A DNA stretch of 64,000 nucleotides from PALSA-693 sp963834725. Lineage in GTDB: Bacteria; Actinomycetota; Acidimicrobiia; Acidimicrobiales; Palsa-688. Made by a program: the position numbers and the translations under genes. Numbering within the stretch: position 1 is the first letter of the stretch; each line of letters opens with the position of its first letter. This document shows, piece after piece, positions 52,172-61,525 of the stretch. The DNA lies in NCBI GenBank assembly GCA_963834725.1, contig CAWICN010000001.1, forward strand, positions 3,906,001 through 3,970,000, given 5' to 3'. The notes under the pieces are model-generated. The model was not told where the DNA came from. It searched no databases and saw only the letters and a program-made list of their open reading frames with translations.

Positions 52172-55100
52172 ATGCTCACTCAGGGGAGGGTCGTGACTCG
52201 CGCGCCCGCCTCGGGTGAGCGTTCTGCGGTCCGCGGTTATCGGTGGCAGTACGACCACATCGCGGCGCTGGTGTACGACTCGTTGCTCGACGGCGACTTC
52301 GAGCGTCTCCGCTTGACAGACCCGACCGCCGGCCGAGTCGACGACTTGGTCTTGCTTCGACGAGGTCGAGCAGACGGCTACCAATTCAAGAGCGTTGAGT
52401 TCGACGGATATGTCACGTTCAGGGATCTCACCAAGGACCAGCGGACGAGGAGCGGCAAGGCGGCGCCGTCGCTCGTTCGATCTCTCGCGGATGGATGGAA
52501 GACGCTGAGCGCCGCCCACGGCGCCGCAGCTGTCCACCTAGTCATGCAGCAGCTGGCGTCGATTCACGATCACCTCGGTGACGAGGCGGCGGAGGACCGA
52601 CCGGTTCCAGATCACTTCAGTGCGTTTCGCGCGCAGGTCCTAGAACCGATTCGACAGGGTAGGCTTGTGCTGGCCGAGGTCGCTTCGGGTTGGCGCCCGG
52701 CGATCGAGGCGTTCCGTAGATCAACGGCTCTGCCGGAGGAGAAGCTCGAGAGCTTCCTCCGCGTCGCATCTCTTGAAGTAGCCGCGGGTCCGGGACTCCC
52801 TGCTGCACCGTCGACAAGGCAAGCGGACATTGTTGATCTCTCGAACGCCTTGTTTCGCCTCGTGGCCACTTCCCCAGGTGTCGTCGAGTTGGACCTGCGC
52901 AGACTCCTCGAACTTATGGGTTGGACGGCCAGGGCGACGCTCCACAGCAGGCACGAGTTTCCGATCGACCTCGATACGTATGCACCTCTCGAGCAGGCGA
53001 TCGAGGCGTTGCACGCACTGCTGTCTCGCTTCGACAACGGATACGCGGCGGTTCTCGGCCCGCCCGGCGCAGGCAAGTCAACGCTGCTGAGTCAGGCGTT
53101 GTCCGGACGGCGTGACCGGGTCGTTCGCTACTACGCATACGTCCCAGGGTCCGCCGCGGCGCGGACACGACTGACGGCGCGCGGGTTCCTCCATGACCTC
53201 GTCGTCATGCTGAGCGACGCGGGTCTCTCTTCCCGCGACCGCCAACTACCGGGTGACGATGTCAATGATTTGCGCCAACAACTCGCCGATCAGCTGGATG
53301 CAGCAGGCCAGGACTTCACCGTCACCGGCCGGCGTACGATCGTCGTCGTCGACGGCCTCGACCATGTCGACCGGGATTACACCGGCAGCGACGGGCTCCT
53401 TGGCGAGTTGCCGAGGCCGGATGCACTGCCTCCAGGGGTGGTCTTTGTGGTAGGCAGCAGGACGCTAGGTCCCCTGCATGCCTACGCGCGTAGCCAGATC
53501 GATGAGCGCCGCGCGACGGTTGATCTCGAATCTCACCCGCTAACGCCGGCGGCGGTTCTTGATGTCTGTCGCCGCGCACCCGTGACGGCAGCACTCGCGC
53601 CAGACCTTCATCGGCGCATCGCTGACCTCAGCAGAGGACACCCGCTCGCATTGAGCTACCTCCTGAATCGGCTTCGCGACCTCGAGGATCGCACTGCCGA
53701 CGAAGTCCTCGCTGATGCACCCACGTACGCCGGTGACATCGCAGCGGAGTACCTCGCGGTCTGGGACACGATCGAGGGTGATGCTGACCTCGTAACCATC
53801 CTGGAGGTGTGCTCGCGCCTGCGGATTGGTTTCACGACGGGGTGGCTCGCAACCTGGGCTCCGCACTCAGCCGTAAGGAACTTCGAGCGGGAGCTTCTGT
53901 ACTTGTTTCGACACCATCACGACGGCTGGCGCTTCTTCCACGACTCGTTCCGTCAGTTTGCCAGTGACCGGACCGCTCTGATCATCGCAGGAGGGCCCGA
54001 CGGGGGGGCTGATGCTGAGATTCATAAACGGATAGCGGAACTGTGCGCAATTGCGTCGGACCCGCGAATGTCGGCGGAGGAGCTGTTCCATCGCCATTCC
54101 GCCCGGCAGTTCGACGCCGTTTTGCACTTAGCTCAGCAAACGACCCTTCGGTCTCAGTACCGATCGCTTCGATCGCCCGAGTACATTCGAACTGACATTG
54201 CGATCGCACTCGCTGTCGCGGCCGATCGAGGGGATGTCGTCGCACTTCTGCGAGGCGTGCTCTCAGTCGTCGAGCTAACGCAACGCACCGACGCACTTGA
54301 GAACATCGATCTTCCGGGGCTCCTCTACGACGTCGGCCTCGTCGACGAAGCGATAGGCATCTGCGGTGCCGAGAGTCGTCGCGTCCCCCTCGCGTACGCC
54401 TATAGATTGGCAGCGAGACTCGGTCGTGCTGATGATCCAGCGGGTAGGCGGATCTTCGATCTGGTTGAGCACGATGGATTTGACGACCCAGACCCCATCC
54501 GCACGAGCGAACACGAGGACGACGCGGCGGTAGCGTGGTCGAGCGCTGCACCACTCTTTCGACCGCTGCCGGGGATTCTCGGTGCGATCAGGGACGTCGC
54601 GGACACTTCGGCACCGGACGACCCGGACGACGGGTACAGGCGACGGGAGAGGTGGCGCCGATTCCGGCGGATGACACGCGGACTCATTGAGGTCCTTACT
54701 GCAAACGGCGACGAACCCGGCCTTTTGTCGACGGACGAGGCGCTCGCAGGGCACATCGACGACCTGGTACGCCGAGCCGAGCGCGACGGCGGGACGGGCG
54801 ATGGCGATGGCGGCGACGATCAATTGCAATCAGAAATGGCGGATCTGGTCGATCTAAGGTTCCTCGTCAACCACGCGCTTGTCGAGATGGTGGAGGTGGC
54901 GGAGACCGCTGAGCAACGGCTCAATATCATTCTCTCGATACTGCGAGGGGCCCCGCTCTTCTACTCGACGATGCTCGATGTTGCGGAGCTCTTTGCAGAG
55001 TACGGGATGACCGGCGTCGCAGAGAAGTTTCTCGACGAAAGCCCCTACGCTCGGGCTCTTACCGTGAGAGCCCTCGGTCATGACGCCGAGCGAGACGTGA

Positions 55101-58100
55101 TCGAGCGACACTTCCGGTATTGGCGGCTGCGTTACCTGCTCGCAGCCCGTGAAGACGAGGTGCCTTCACCCGTTCCACCGGCGGCCGAGGCCCCCGCCGG
55201 CGATGGCATTGCTCCCGACGCCCCAGTGCAGTCGGACCATGAGGCTATCGAGCTCGCCGCAAGAATCGATCGTGCGGTTATCGACCTCGCACGCCTCGAC
55301 GCTGCGACAGCTTCGGGATCGCCCGTTCCGCCAGGCGAGGCGTGGGCGAGGGTTGTCCCACTGCTTGATGTGTTCCGGCCATCGGGAAGGGGGCGCGGAA
55401 GCGCTTCCTACGGGAGTATCGCTGAGAAGAGGTCAGCGCTCGTACTTCTCATCGTTGAGGTCATCTTGAGATACGGCGACCCGTTGCCGGAAAGGCTGAC
55501 CGGCGTCCTCAGGAGTCGGTTCGACGAGGACCCTGAGCGATGGCCGACGAGGCTCCGAATGCAAATAGCGGATGTGCTTCGCACAGCCGGAGTCGCTGCG
55601 CCCTGGTATCCAGCGGCGGTCGAGGGCGAAGAGGCCGCGATCCTCGACCAGGACGTCTACTCACGACTCGACGACATGGAGGGGCTAGCGCGTCGCTACA
55701 TCCGCGACGGGAATCTCGGGAAGGCAAAGGAACTGACGCTCAGCCTCATTCCGGCGGCTTTCGGCGTGGGTTACCGTAAGGACTACCAGTTCGACTCATG
55801 GGTTGCGTGGCTTGGTCGAGCTCTCGCTGAGCGGCATAGCGGGGACCTCATTGAGGACGCGGTCTGGCTCGCCCGCGTCCTGACGGCCGCGAAGCCAATG
55901 ACGGAGGGTGCGCCGGGCTCGGCCGCCGCTGAACTAGCCGGCGAACTCGCACGTGTCGCTCCGGCGAGCGCCGTTCGCGTCTTCGAATTTCTCGTTCGCC
56001 AGGGCACAGTGCATCACCTCGACGCTCTCGCTGCTCTTCTCGAAGGCGTCGTGGTCAGTCTTGGGCCCGGCGACCTCGCTTCACTAGAGCTCGTTGCAGA
56101 CATGACAGCCGACCTGGTCGCACCCGCGGCGAACCGTGCATATCCCGAGCTGGCGCGAGCGCTCGTCGGCGCTGCGAAAAGATTGCGCAACACGCGCGAA
56201 GCAGAGGCGCTGGCATACTCAGTGGCGGCCAGGACCGAGCGATTCGCACTGCCGACGACGCGGACCGTATGGCGAGAGGGGCTTGGTCTGCCCGTTGAGC
56301 CGCACGCGACAGATCACGATGAAGGGTTGGACTCCAGCACCGACTATGGTGCGCTCGTACTCACGGATGGGCAGCGCATTTCTCGCCGCGACCTGCCGCG
56401 CCGGGTCCAGTTGGTAGACGAACTCATCGCGCTCCGCCGTACGGAAGCACCAGAGTCCACATATTCATGGGCTCGCGTGATCGATGAGCTTCGGCCTACC
56501 GCCGAACAAGTTCAGCGTCTCGCCTCGCTGTTCAAAGGCGAGGGCCACTCGGTAGGTGAAGCGTTGGCAGCGCTTGCTGCCGCTGCGGAGCGCGCCGGTG
56601 CAGCCGACCTCGCGCTCCGACTTGCCAACATCGCGCTCCTTCACACATCGCCTGAGGCCTGGTCGTCGAGCTATGGAGGGAGTCGGCGCCGCGCCGTCGA
56701 GATTACCGTCCGTGTCGGCGGTATGCCGGAACGGGTCAAGGCTTGTCGAGATCTAACCGAGCAGGTGATGAGCAGTCGCTGGTTTCCCTGCATGCTCATC
56801 GATGAACTCGCTGCCATCGTTGAAGGGCTCGATCCGGAAGTCTCTTGGGTTGCTACGTGGACGGAAGTTCGCAACTACCTGGATGGCCTCGCCGAGACGC
56901 TCAATCTCCCTGGGGGAGACATCCTCGGGGATGCGCGTTGCCGGTGGTGGCTACTGAGTGAGTCAAGCGACCGACGCGAGCGGCCTGCGACCGAGGCAGC
57001 CGCCGACGCACTCGCAGAGACCGCGGTCGGTCACCTCTCGCATCCAACGTGGGTCGTTCGTGATGCCGCAACAAGGATCGTCATCCGGTCACTCCCCGTC
57101 AACGATTCGGTCGTAGCTGCCTTGGGGCGCTTCGTAGACGCCGGCATGACGGATGACATGCTCGAGCGGGCGGGCCGTTGCTTCGCTGGAGCGAGGGCGT
57201 ACGACCCTAACTTCGCGCGACCGGAGCTCGAACGGCTTGCCGAAGTGCTCGCATCCCATCCGAGCGCGGTGCTGCGAGATCTCTCCCCCGACCATTCACT
57301 GGTCGAGTACCGCCGTTTGGCCCCTATCTACCGGCTTGCGTTGCCACCCTTGCCGGATGCGGTGATCGGCGACGAACCCGTCTTTCTCGCTCCACACGAG
57401 GGCCAGTATCAATTGCTTGCGGACGGCCTCGATCTGGACGAAGACACTTTGCTCGGTGTCGCGTCGCGATACGCGCGTGAAGCACTCACGTTACTTCCCG
57501 ATGATAAGGAAGTACGCAAGGCGATCGACTCCTCCCACCTGCGGCACACCTTCTCTTCCGAGAAGATTGCCGCATCGCGAGCGGGATTCGGCCGAGTCCT
57601 GGCTGACATTACTGATGCACGGTTGCTCGGTAATGCTCCCGAGTGGGTGCTTCGGCGCCTGCGCACGATCGACCCGGATCTCCTCCAGGACTCGCCTCTG
57701 ACTCGGCCTGCGGTCCTACCCGCGCCGGTTGCGGCGGGACACGACCAGACACTTGAACGATGGGGGAGCACTCTTCGGCACCGGCTTGAGGAATATGTCA
57801 CAGCTTCGAACGCTGCGGGTGCCGTTCTTATCGGCGCGAGGTGCGACTTGACGGTTCTGAACTGGGAGCATTTGGAGGAAGAGTTCAGGTGCGGCCTGGT
57901 CGTCGGCCGCGAGGATTCGCTCGACGGGCCACTGTTTTTCGTGCGGTCAGCTCTGCTCCGACGTGACCTTGTCGAGGCGACTCCTGCTACGGAGCCTGGC
58001 GCCGGTGATCGCCTGATCCTCGAGAACATCGGTCATGTCTTCCACCAGATCCAGGCTGACTGGCTGGCATTTCGTCCAGACATTGCGGCGAAGCTCTTGT

Positions 58101-58132
58101 GGACACCTGAGGCCACTAGCCCCGGGCGATAG
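52172..58132 (+). CDS. Giant nuclease-STAND NTPase, Avs-like antiviral candidate
   Basis: 1986 residues. Residues about 20-200 look like a Cap4/DUF4297-type PD-(D/E)xK nuclease: GYRWQYDHIAALVYDSLLDG, then RVDDLVLLRRGRADGYQFKS with Asp57-Asp58 and the Gln71-x-Lys73 motif. A STAND NTPase follows, with Walker A GPPGAGKST at 296-304, Walker B IVVVDGLDHVD at 390-400 and VVFVVGSRT sensor strand. From about 620 to the end are some 1300 residues of helical repeats with charged loops, the expected ligand-sensing part. In Avs proteins such a layout senses a phage protein and activates nuclease. The ATG at 52172 has GGTGAGAG upstream. The frame is unbroken, unlike nearby transfer genes, and moderately less GC-biased. 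Confidence 0.8.
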   Translation: MLTQGRVVTRAPASGERSAVRGYRWQYDHIAALVYDSLLDGDFERLRLTDPTAGRVDDLVLLRRGRADGYQFKSVEFDGYVTFRDLTKDQRTRSGKAAPSLVRSLADGWKTLSAAHGAAAVHLVMQQLASIHDHLGDEAAEDRPVPDHFSAFRAQVLEPIRQGRLVLAEVASGWRPAIEAFRRSTALPEEKLESFLRVASLEVAAGPGLPAAPSTRQADIVDLSNALFRLVATSPGVVELDLRRLLELMGWTARATLHSRHEFPIDLDTYAPLEQAIEALHALLSRFDNGYAAVLGPPGAGKSTLLSQALSGRRDRVVRYYAYVPGSAAARTRLTARGFLHDLVVMLSDAGLSSRDRQLPGDDVNDLRQQLADQLDAAGQDFTVTGRRTIVVVDGLDHVDRDYTGSDGLLGELPRPDALPPGVVFVVGSRTLGPLHAYARSQIDERRATVDLESHPLTPAAVLDVCRRAPVTAALAPDLHRRIADLSRGHPLALSYLLNRLRDLEDRTADEVLADAPTYAGDIAAEYLAVWDTIEGDADLVTILEVCSRLRIGFTTGWLATWAPHSAVRNFERELLYLFRHHHDGWRFFHDSFRQFASDRTALIIAGGPDGGADAEIHKRIAELCAIASDPRMSAEELFHRHSARQFDAVLHLAQQTTLRSQYRSLRSPEYIRTDIAIALAVAADRGDVVALLRGVLSVVELTQRTDALENIDLPGLLYDVGLVDEAIGICGAESRRVPLAYAYRLAARLGRADDPAGRRIFDLVEHDGFDDPDPIRTSEHEDDAAVAWSSAAPLFRPLPGILGAIRDVADTSAPDDPDDGYRRRERWRRFRRMTRGLIEVLTANGDEPGLLSTDEALAGHIDDLVRRAERDGGTGDGDGGDDQLQSEMADLVDLRFLVNHALVEMVEVAETAEQRLNIILSILRGAPLFYSTMLDVAELFAEYGMTGVAEKFLDESPYARALTVRALGHDAERDVIERHFRYWRLRYLLAAREDEVPSPVPPAAEAPAGDGIAPDAPVQSDHEAIELAARIDRAVIDLARLDAATASGSPVPPGEAWARVVPLLDVFRPSGRGRGSASYGSIAEKRSALVLLIVEVILRYGDPLPERLTGVLRSRFDEDPERWPTRLRMQIADVLRTAGVAAPWYPAAVEGEEAAILDQDVYSRLDDMEGLARRYIRDGNLGKAKELTLSLIPAAFGVGYRKDYQFDSWVAWLGRALAERHSGDLIEDAVWLARVLTAAKPMTEGAPGSAAAELAGELARVAPASAVRVFEFLVRQGTVHHLDALAALLEGVVVSLGPGDLASLELVADMTADLVAPAANRAYPELARALVGAAKRLRNTREAEALAYSVAARTERFALPTTRTVWREGLGLPVEPHATDHDEGLDSSTDYGALVLTDGQRISRRDLPRRVQLVDELIALRRTEAPESTYSWARVIDELRPTAEQVQRLASLFKGEGHSVGEALAALAAAAERAGAADLALRLANIALLHTSPEAWSSSYGGSRRRAVEITVRVGGMPERVKACRDLTEQVMSSRWFPCMLIDELAAIVEGLDPEVSWVATWTEVRNYLDGLAETLNLPGGDILGDARCRWWLLSESSDRRERPATEAAADALAETAVGHLSHPTWVVRDAATRIVIRSLPVNDSVVAALGRFVDAGMTDDMLERAGRCFAGARAYDPNFARPELERLAEVLASHPSAVLRDLSPDHSLVEYRRLAPIYRLALPPLPDAVIGDEPVFLAPHEGQYQLLADGLDLDEDTLLGVASRYAREALTLLPDDKEVRKAIDSSHLRHTFSSEKIAASRAGFGRVLADITDARLLGNAPEWVLRRLRTIDPDLLQDSPLTRPAVLPAPVAAGHDQTLERWGSTLRHRLEEYVTASNAAGAVLIGARCDLTVLNWEHLEEEFRCGLVVGREDSLDGPLFFVRSALLRRDLVEATPATEPGAGDRLILENIGHVFHQIQADWLAFRPDIAAKLLWTPEATSPGR

Positions 58133-58150
58133 ATCCGAACGACGGGCGAC

Positions 58151-58390
58151 GTGGCAGTCGAGACCGTGTGGTGGGTCGATGGGTGGTGGGGACGGGCGGG
58201 ACCTGTCTTCGACGATACTAATGCCCAAGGGCATGCAGTTGTGCTGACGGCAGGAGGGCTCCAGGACCTTCTCTCGGCATTCGGTACGCTAACCCGCCAC
58301 TTTACACTGAACAGGAGGGGCCGCGAGGAGGGGGTAAACATCGACGTCGGCAGTGCGTCGCGTTCGCTCGTGATGTCGGGCGAACAGTAA
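58151..58390 (+). CDS. Possible small protein directly downstream of the Avs-like gene
   Basis: 79 codons from GTG 58151, 18 bp after the large gene. The sequence is balanced rather than low-complexity: VETVWWVDGWWGRAGPVFDD, AVVLTAGGLQDLLSAFGTLT, RHFTLNRRGREEGVNIDVGS. The start has no strong ribosome site, and no family is recognised. It could be a second component of the defence gene or a chance frame. Confidence 0.35.
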   Translation: MAVETVWWVDGWWGRAGPVFDDTNAQGHAVVLTAGGLQDLLSAFGTLTRHFTLNRRGREEGVNIDVGSASRSLVMSGEQ

Positions 58391-59113
58391 AATTAAGTGC
58401 TCCAACTCATTCGCTCGGTGATGTCGGATCACGAGGTCGCGTTTTCATCTGAGCCAGACCATTACCGGGCGCGAACGATCGGTGGATCTAGGTCGTGGCC
58501 GCGAGCAATGGCTATGCGCTTCCGACCAATACTTTCCTGGAGGGGCCCCGGGCCGGAACACTCTTGGGCGTTCTTGAGCTCGCGGAGCAATATCCGGGCA
58601 ACTCGCTCGACGGCATCGCCCGAAGTGCTGATCGGGGCGGTGCCTTACAGCTTTTGGCAGTTCCTGTAGTCGTTCCTTCGGTCCTCTCAGTACAGCTTGG
58701 TCGGGTTCACGACGCGCATCTGGGCGCCTTCCGATGATGTCGTTCGCTGAGTGGCTCATATTCCCGCGCCGCCGAGGCGCCGGCAGTTCTGCTTGAGATG
58801 AGCGGAAGGGGGGTTTTGCGGTGTTGCTCGCTGGGGCCGCACGAGCTTGACGCCCGGACCGCTGCCAGTGGTTGGCACGATTCCCGCCTCGCTGTCTCGC
58901 TACCCCTCCGCTGAGCCTGTCGACTCGTATCGCCAGTTGGCGATCCCAGTGCTGTATCAAGCCATTTCGAACTGGAGTGATCTGCCCCTAATCGGTTGTC
59001 TGCTCATGCGTTCTCCCCATGCCCTGTAACGCGCGCCTCTCGGGATTCGTCGGCCTACATGACGCACCACATCCCATTAGAGCAGAACCGCTCAGTTATT
59101 GGAGGTGGCGCAT
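58391..59113 (+). other. Gap without a supported gene before the coupling protein
   Basis: About 720 bp. Frames open here (for example around 58495-58737 on plus) lack ribosome sites and recognisable composition. A good GGAGG site for the coupling protein stands at the right end (59101-59105). Nothing else can be supported. Confidence 0.5.
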
Positions 59114-60881
59114 ATGGCTGGAACCGAGCTGCAGCGGGATGGCAGGGATTCCGCCTTGGTTGGCGCCGCGGGGCTCGTGACTGTCGGTGTGATTCTTTGG
59201 GCTGCCGGCGCGGCCTCTGCGTGGATCACCGGTCATCGTGTGCCGGGCAAGAGGCCATTCGCGGGCCTTGCTGCTTTCGCCAACTTTGGTGACCCGTCAC
59301 GAGCGTGGCACGGCCCGGTCGGCCCCGTTGGTGTTTATTGGACTGTGACGGCAATGGTGCTCGTCGTCCCGTGCCTGCTTGCTTGGCTGACCTGGCGGGC
59401 ACTGCATGGCGGCGCGCGCTGTCGTGGGCGACAGTTGGATCGCGTTGAGGGGATGGCCACCCGGCGGCACGTGGTCATGGCTGCGGGTTCCAAGGCGCTG
59501 CTCGCACGGGCTGGCACGCTGCGATCCTCGCTCGCCAAGCCGGCCCCTGCGGACGTGGGCTACCTGCTTGGTCGTAGCTTCGGGGTGGGTTGCTGGGCGT
59601 CGGTCGAAGATTCGATCTTGTTGCTGGGGCCCCCGCGGTCGGGCAAGGGCACGTCGGTGGTCATCCCGATGATCCTGGACGCACCGGGTCCGGTGCTGAC
59701 GACCAGCACGCGCCCGGACAACGTGGCCGTAACTCTGGCCGCCCGGAGGAGGAGGGGTCCGGTCGCGGTGTTCGACCCGCCAGGGGCTTACGAGTTCCCT
59801 GGGGTCGGTGCCATCGCTGTGTTGGTCGTTGGTGCGCGGTTGTGAGCGCCCGCAGACGGCGATGCTCCGAGCGGAGGCGCTGGTTCCCGACAGCGGCCGG
59901 TCGGGCATGGAGAACGGCAACTTCTGGCGCCAGCAAGCCTTGTCGGTAGTTCGCTGTCTTTTGCACGCGGCCGCCCTCGACAAGCGCCCGCCAGCAGATC
60001 TGTACCGGTGGTCGCATTCCGCGGCCAGCGCGAAGGAAGCGGTCGCCATCCTGACCCACGCCGAGCGCACCACGCCAGGATGGGACCTGGCTCTGGATGC
60101 GGTCGTCTCCACCGACCGGCGGACCAGGGATTCGGTCTGGGCCATGGTGGCCAACACCTTCTCGCCGTTGGCTGACCCTGCCGTGCTGGCGGCTGTAAGC
60201 CCCAGCGAGAAGGAGGAGTTCGACCCCGCAGCGTTCCTGCGCGGCAGCGGGACTCTCTACCTGCTTGGGAGCGCCTCGGGCGCGTCGGCGACGGCCAGCC
60301 TGGTTGCCGCACTGGTCGAGGACGTGATCGACGTGGCCAAGCGCCTGGCCGCGACCTCTCCGGGCACACGGCTCGACCCGCCGCTGGCACTGCTATTGGA
60401 TGAGGCCGCCAATTACCCCCTCCCGTCTTTACCGGCGCTCGTGTCCGAGGGCGGCGGAAGTGGCATCACCACTCTCGCGGTGTTGCAGTCGCTATCCCAG
60501 GCCCGGGACCGCTGGGGCCGCGACGCCGCCGGGGCCATATGGGACTCGGCCATTGTCAAGATCGTTTTGGGCGGCTCGGCCAATGCAGACGATCTGGCGG
60601 GCATATCCCGGCTAATCGGCGACCGGGAAGTCCGGGAGCTGACCCACACCCACGGCGGTGCTGCCGGGAGCAGCAGCGTGTCGGTCTCAGCACGACAACG
60701 GCCGATCCTGGAGCCATCCGCCCTGAGGCAGATTTTCTTCGGCCAGGCGCTCCTGCTGCTGCGAGCAGCCCCGCCGATCATGATCAGCCTGCTGCCCTGG
60801 ATGGAACGAGCCGACGCCGATCAGCTCGCCGCTGACCGACGGGCCTACGACACGGGCTTGGGAGCGGCGGATCATGCATGA
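59114..60881 (+). pseudogene. VirD4/TraG-type coupling protein, split by a one-base insertion near 59803
   Basis: The first frame opens MAGTELQRDGRDSALVGAAG with two membrane segments (about 15-32 and 75-97) and Walker A ILLLGPPRSGKGTSVVIPMI near residue 172, to VFDPPGAYEFPGV. It then runs into a stop at 59845, whereas sense continues one frame over: SLVRGCERPQTAMLRAEALV, Walker B-type LALLLDEAANYPLPSLPALV, GSANADDLAGISRLIGDREV, ending at 60881. Removing one G around 59801-59808 yields about 588 residues, normal for TraG/VirD4. The protein should bring the relaxase-DNA complex to the channel, so this break would block transfer if real. ATG 59114 has GGAGG about 8 bp upstream. Confidence 0.78.
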
Positions 60882-61278
60882 ACCCCGGCCCGGCCTTGGC
60901 TGGTCGCGCCAGCGCATCCTGCGGCGGGTGGCCTATGGCTGCTGGATGGTCAGCCCGCAGTGGTTGGAAGTGCGCCGGGGCTGGTATCGGGAGTGGCGGC
61001 AGCGCTATGGCCGTGCCCCGTGCTGTGTTGTGTGCGGCGCACCGTGGAGTCTCCGTGCGGGAGACCTACATCACCGCACCTATCGACGTCTCGGCCAGGA
61101 GCACTTCGCTGACTTGGTTCCCGTGGACCGGCACTGCCATGACCTCATCCACGCGGTGCTCGACTCCCATCCGGGCTGGCGCCGCATCGAGCGAAGCCAA
61201 GCCAATGACCTCATCATTGGACTCCTGCGCAATCCCGGCGGCTTGGCCACAGAGGAGGCTCTCGGCCTTGACCGCTAA
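60874..61278 (+). CDS. HNH-type zinc protein, possible nuclease
   Basis: 134 residues. Cys51-x2-Cys54 (APCCVVCGAPW), then DLHHRTYRRLG (His66, His67), and VDRHCHDLIHAVL (His87, Cys88, His89, His93) give the CxxC...HH...HxxH order of HNH endonucleases with a structural zinc. It overlaps the coupling protein gene by 8 bp, so it belongs to the transfer operon. An HNH protein here could process element DNA or act in exclusion of other elements; this is inference. Confidence 0.72.
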   Translation: MHEPRPGLGWSRQRILRRVAYGCWMVSPQWLEVRRGWYREWRQRYGRAPCCVVCGAPWSLRAGDLHHRTYRRLGQEHFADLVPVDRHCHDLIHAVLDSHPGWRRIERSQANDLIIGLLRNPGGLATEEALGLDR

Positions 61279-61525
61279 TGAGCATCATGCCCAACCCCTC
61301 GGGCATCCGGCTTCGGAAACGGTCCGCCTCACCGGCACCGGCATTCCGGCCCTCGACGACATCCCCTCTGCCACGCACTGGCCGTCCCTACCTCATGGAA
61401 GGGCCGCCGGTGAATGGCACAGTCTCCGGGCCTGGGTGGACAAAATCCAAGCCCGCTTCCCTCACCTGGACCATCACGTGATCCCGTCGTGCTGGTGGCG
61501 TCACAACGAGCACGTCGAAGCCCTA

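Noticed and set aside
58495..58737. 80-codon plus-strand frame between the Avs-like gene and the coupling protein
   Set aside because: No ribosome site and no recognisable features; cannot be distinguished from chance in high-GC DNA.
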